Under the pieces are notes generated by a model. The model was not told where the DNA came from. It worked only from the letters and a program-made list of their open reading frames with translations, and did not search any database. The position numbers and the translations under genes were made by a program. Positions 62,226 to 64,000 of a stretch of DNA of 64,000 bases are shown in pieces. Source of the stretch: Gemmatimonas sp. (GTDB lineage Bacteria > Gemmatimonadota > Gemmatimonadetes > Gemmatimonadales > Gemmatimonadaceae); the NCBI GenBank assembly GCA_023910675.1, contig JAAVWC010000019.1:1-64000 (forward strand). Direction: 5' to 3'. Within the stretch, counting starts at the first letter, position 1; each line of letters opens with the position of its first letter.

Positions 62226-63146
62226 TCAGGCGGAGAACGCGCGCTCGATATACCAGGTGATCAGAGCCTCACCCCAAAGCAAGGTGAGCAGCGCAGCGGG
62301 CGCAAGGAACACGCCGAAGGGAACGTCGGGAAACTCGAACGGCTCACCCCGTTTGGCCGAGCGCAGCTTGACGATAGGCCCCACGATGAGCAGGAAGGTC
62401 ACCGCGCCGACAAAGGCGCCGACGATGATCGTCAGCAGCGAGCGTTCGGCACCGATGGCCGCGCCAACAACGGCCATGAGCGTCGTGTCGCCAAAGCCCA
62501 TGGCTTCACGCTTCATGATCACTTCGGCGAGCCAGCCAATGATGGTGATCGCACCGGCACCAACGCAGGTCCCAAGTATGGCGGGCCACGCCGACACGAA
62601 GTGCGACGGCTCTTCGACGAAGAAATTCACGATCGCAAAGAGCAGCATCATGATCAGCCCCGACACCGTGAAGCCATCGGGGATGAGATAGTGCTTCGCG
62701 TCCGTTACAGCGATGCCGAAGAGCAACGTGGCGAACACCGAGACTCGGAACGCCTCGAAACCGAAGCCCAAGAAGTAAAAGGCGAGGACCCACATGAGTC
62801 CTACAAGCGCTTCGACCGCGGGATACTGCAGCGAAATGGGGAGCGCGCACCCGGCGCACTTTCCGCGCAGCAACAGCCAGCTGACAATGGGAATGTTCTC
62901 GTACGACTTGATGGGGCGTTCGCAGCGCGGGCAGCGCGACCGCGGCTTCACCACACTCAGGTCGAGCGGCCAGCGGGCAATGCAGACATTGAGGAACGAG
63001 CCGATCGAGGCGCCCACGATGAACACCGGAAGCAGCACCATGAGCAGTTCGGTCATCGAGAGATGACCAATGAGCCCGGCAGTCAGCCCCCCCGTGTATT
63101 CCACAGCACCGAGGGCGGTTGTATCGAGTGGCAGCGTCGCTTGCAT
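62226..63146 (-). CDS. pilD: prepilin peptidase / N-methyltransferase (A24)
   Basis: 306 residues from the ATG at 63146, 4 bases after the SpoU gene stop; a start at 63056 would also keep the core. Features: GASIGSFLNVCIARWP, then the zinc knuckles CPRC and CAGC (methyltransferase-type N-terminal domain), and the two catalytic Asp regions TDAKHYLIPD and MGFGDTTLM. Eight helices can be counted. It cleaves and methylates type IV prepilins or type II pseudopilins. No pilin gene is within the window. Bifunctional activity is inferred from the Cys motifs. Confidence 0.92.
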   Translation of the reverse strand: MQATLPLDTTALGAVEYTGGLTAGLIGHLSMTELLMVLLPVFIVGASIGSFLNVCIARWPLDLSVVKPRSRCPRCERPIKSYENIPIVSWLLLRGKCAGCALPISLQYPAVEALVGLMWVLAFYFLGFGFEAFRVSVFATLLFGIAVTDAKHYLIPDGFTVSGLIMMLLFAIVNFFVEEPSHFVSAWPAILGTCVGAGAITIIGWLAEVIMKREAMGFGDTTLMAVVGAAIGAERSLLTIIVGAFVGAVTFLLIVGPIVKLRSAKRGEPFEFPDVPFGVFLAPAALLTLLWGEALITWYIERAFSA

Positions 63147-63150
63147 GCCG

Positions 63151-63984
63151 TCAGGACGACCGAGGCGCATGGGACGCCACGCGTAGGGCATAGAGGAGAA
63201 TCCCCGTCGCCACGGCCACGTTGAGCGATTCCACCTCCGCCGCCATGGGGATGGTGACCGTGCGCGATACCGCCGCGGCCACGTGGGGCGACAGCCCCGC
63301 CCCCTCGTTGCTGACGACCAACGCCAGGCGCTCAGGACAGGCATCCGGCCGCAAGCCATCGACTGCATCCCCGTGCATGTCGGCCGCCCACAGCGACATC
63401 CCCGCCGACGCGGCAAACCCGGAGAACTGCTCCCAGGAGAACATCGCGACCGGATGATGGAACAGCGCCCCCATGCTGCTCCGCACCACCTTGGCGTTCC
63501 ACAAGTCGACAGTGCCCGGGAGTGCCACCGTGGCGGTCACCCCCATGGCGGCGGCTGTGCGTATCACCGTTCCCACGTTGCCGGGGTCCTGGAGGGCGTC
63601 CAGCACCAGGTAGCGGGCCTGCCCGGTAGGCACCGCGAGCGTCTGTTCGGGGATGGTCGCGACGGCCAGCACTCCCTGCGGGGTGTCGGTGTCGGCCGCG
63701 CTTTCCAGTTCGGCATCAGACACCTCCACTACCGGCACCCCGCGCGCCTCGGCGGCGGCCAACAGGCCCCGCCCCCGCTCGTCGTTCTGCAGCGCAGCGG
63801 TGACCAGCAGCCCCGTAACCTCGAAGGGGGAGGCCAGCAGCGTCTCGACCGCGCGCACCCCTTCCGCGACGAAGCGGTGCTGGCGTTCACGGGCCTTCCG
63901 GCGCTGCAGGTCACGGGCGAGTGTGAGTAGCTTCACGTCTTCGGGAGGAACTCGCGGGGTTCGCGGGTACAAGAATGTCGACAC
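63151..63984 (-). CDS. SpoU/TrmH-family RNA 2'-O-methyltransferase
   Basis: 277 residues. N-terminal substrate-binding region (KARERQHRFVAEGVRAVETLLA, about 30-52), then the SPOUT knot motifs LDALQDPGNVGTVIRTAAAMG, VVRSSMGALFHHPV, LVVSNEGAGLSPHV and MAAEVESLNVAVATGILLYAL. It uses S-adenosylmethionine to methylate ribose in rRNA or tRNA; the target base cannot be assigned. First of a minus-strand group with the prepilin peptidase and lipoprotein protease genes. The start is 16 bases from the right edge. Confidence 0.93.
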   Translation of the reverse strand: MSTFLYPRTPRVPPEDVKLLTLARDLQRRKARERQHRFVAEGVRAVETLLASPFEVTGLLVTAALQNDERGRGLLAAAEARGVPVVEVSDAELESAADTDTPQGVLAVATIPEQTLAVPTGQARYLVLDALQDPGNVGTVIRTAAAMGVTATVALPGTVDLWNAKVVRSSMGALFHHPVAMFSWEQFSGFAASAGMSLWAADMHGDAVDGLRPDACPERLALVVSNEGAGLSPHVAAAVSRTVTIPMAAEVESLNVAVATGILLYALRVASHAPRSS

Positions 63985-64000
63985 GGAGTCGAGTTGGCCG

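Overview
The window is GC-rich chromosomal DNA from a bacterium that I place, by inference, in or near the Gemmatimonadota. The reasons are the many exported proteins with AQ-type signal cleavage sites, a SusC/SusD pair with the carboxypeptidase-regulatory N-terminus usual in that phylum, tricorn-like and VPS10/BNR-type secreted giants, and DUF1552/DUF1592 proteins. I found no rRNA, tRNA, CRISPR or phage genes. About 50 protein genes are supported. There is one complete insertion sequence.

Layout. 1-3 kb: partial M28 peptidase, a DUF3828-like lipoprotein, a small membrane protein and a MATE exporter. 3.1-5.9 kb: a frcBCA-type sugar ABC importer with GTGA/ATGA overlaps. 6-12.4 kb: a secreted quinoprotein island, with a PQQ dehydrogenase overlapping a HupE/UreJ-cytochrome c fusion and an NHL beta-propeller gene on each side. 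12.6-20.4 kb: exported RidA, FmdB zinc ribbon, the operon DUF1592 diheme protein - DUF1552 - ankyrin protein, and an exported HpcH/HpaI aldolase. 20.9-25.4 kb: SusD and SusC with a long leader. 26-29.8 kb: cytochrome c, Tat-type FAD oxidoreductase, DUF2834, MBL hydrolase, PepSY protein. 29.9-37 kb: tricorn-like protease, a phosphodiesterase lipoprotein, a plug/TonB-C fusion and a frame-broken small exported protein. 37.0-38.2 kb: an IS630-type element sitting exactly in the stop codon of a frame-broken EamA permease. 39-47.6 kb: multicopper oxidase, isocitrate dehydrogenase, the rpsP-rimM-trmD operon ending in a short asparaginase, gamma-glutamyltransferase, DUF2911, TerB. 47.6-52.4 kb: VPS10/BNR protein and a D-aminoacylase with three frameshifts. 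52.5-64 kb: SulP transporter plus beta-carbonic anhydrase, ffh, lon, DUF445, a lipoprotein zinc protease, prepilin peptidase and a SpoU methyltransferase.

How they fit. Housekeeping genes (ffh, rpsP-rimM-trmD, lon, icd) alternate with a large secreted/periplasmic inventory: redox proteins (PQQ enzyme, several c-type cytochromes, multicopper oxidase), peptide hydrolases and scavengers (M28, tricorn-like, GGT, D-aminoacylase), and one TonB-dependent uptake pair.

The least explained structure is non-coding: four long intergenic inverted repeats (12432-12538, 20523-20774, 29824-29899, 44509-44598). Three of them have arms built from a short word repeated in tandem, with a different word in each. 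They lie in convergent, tandem and divergent gene contexts, so simple termination does not explain all of them. Frame breaks cluster in 36.6-51.3 kb (five in three genes), meaning either gene decay or local sequence error.
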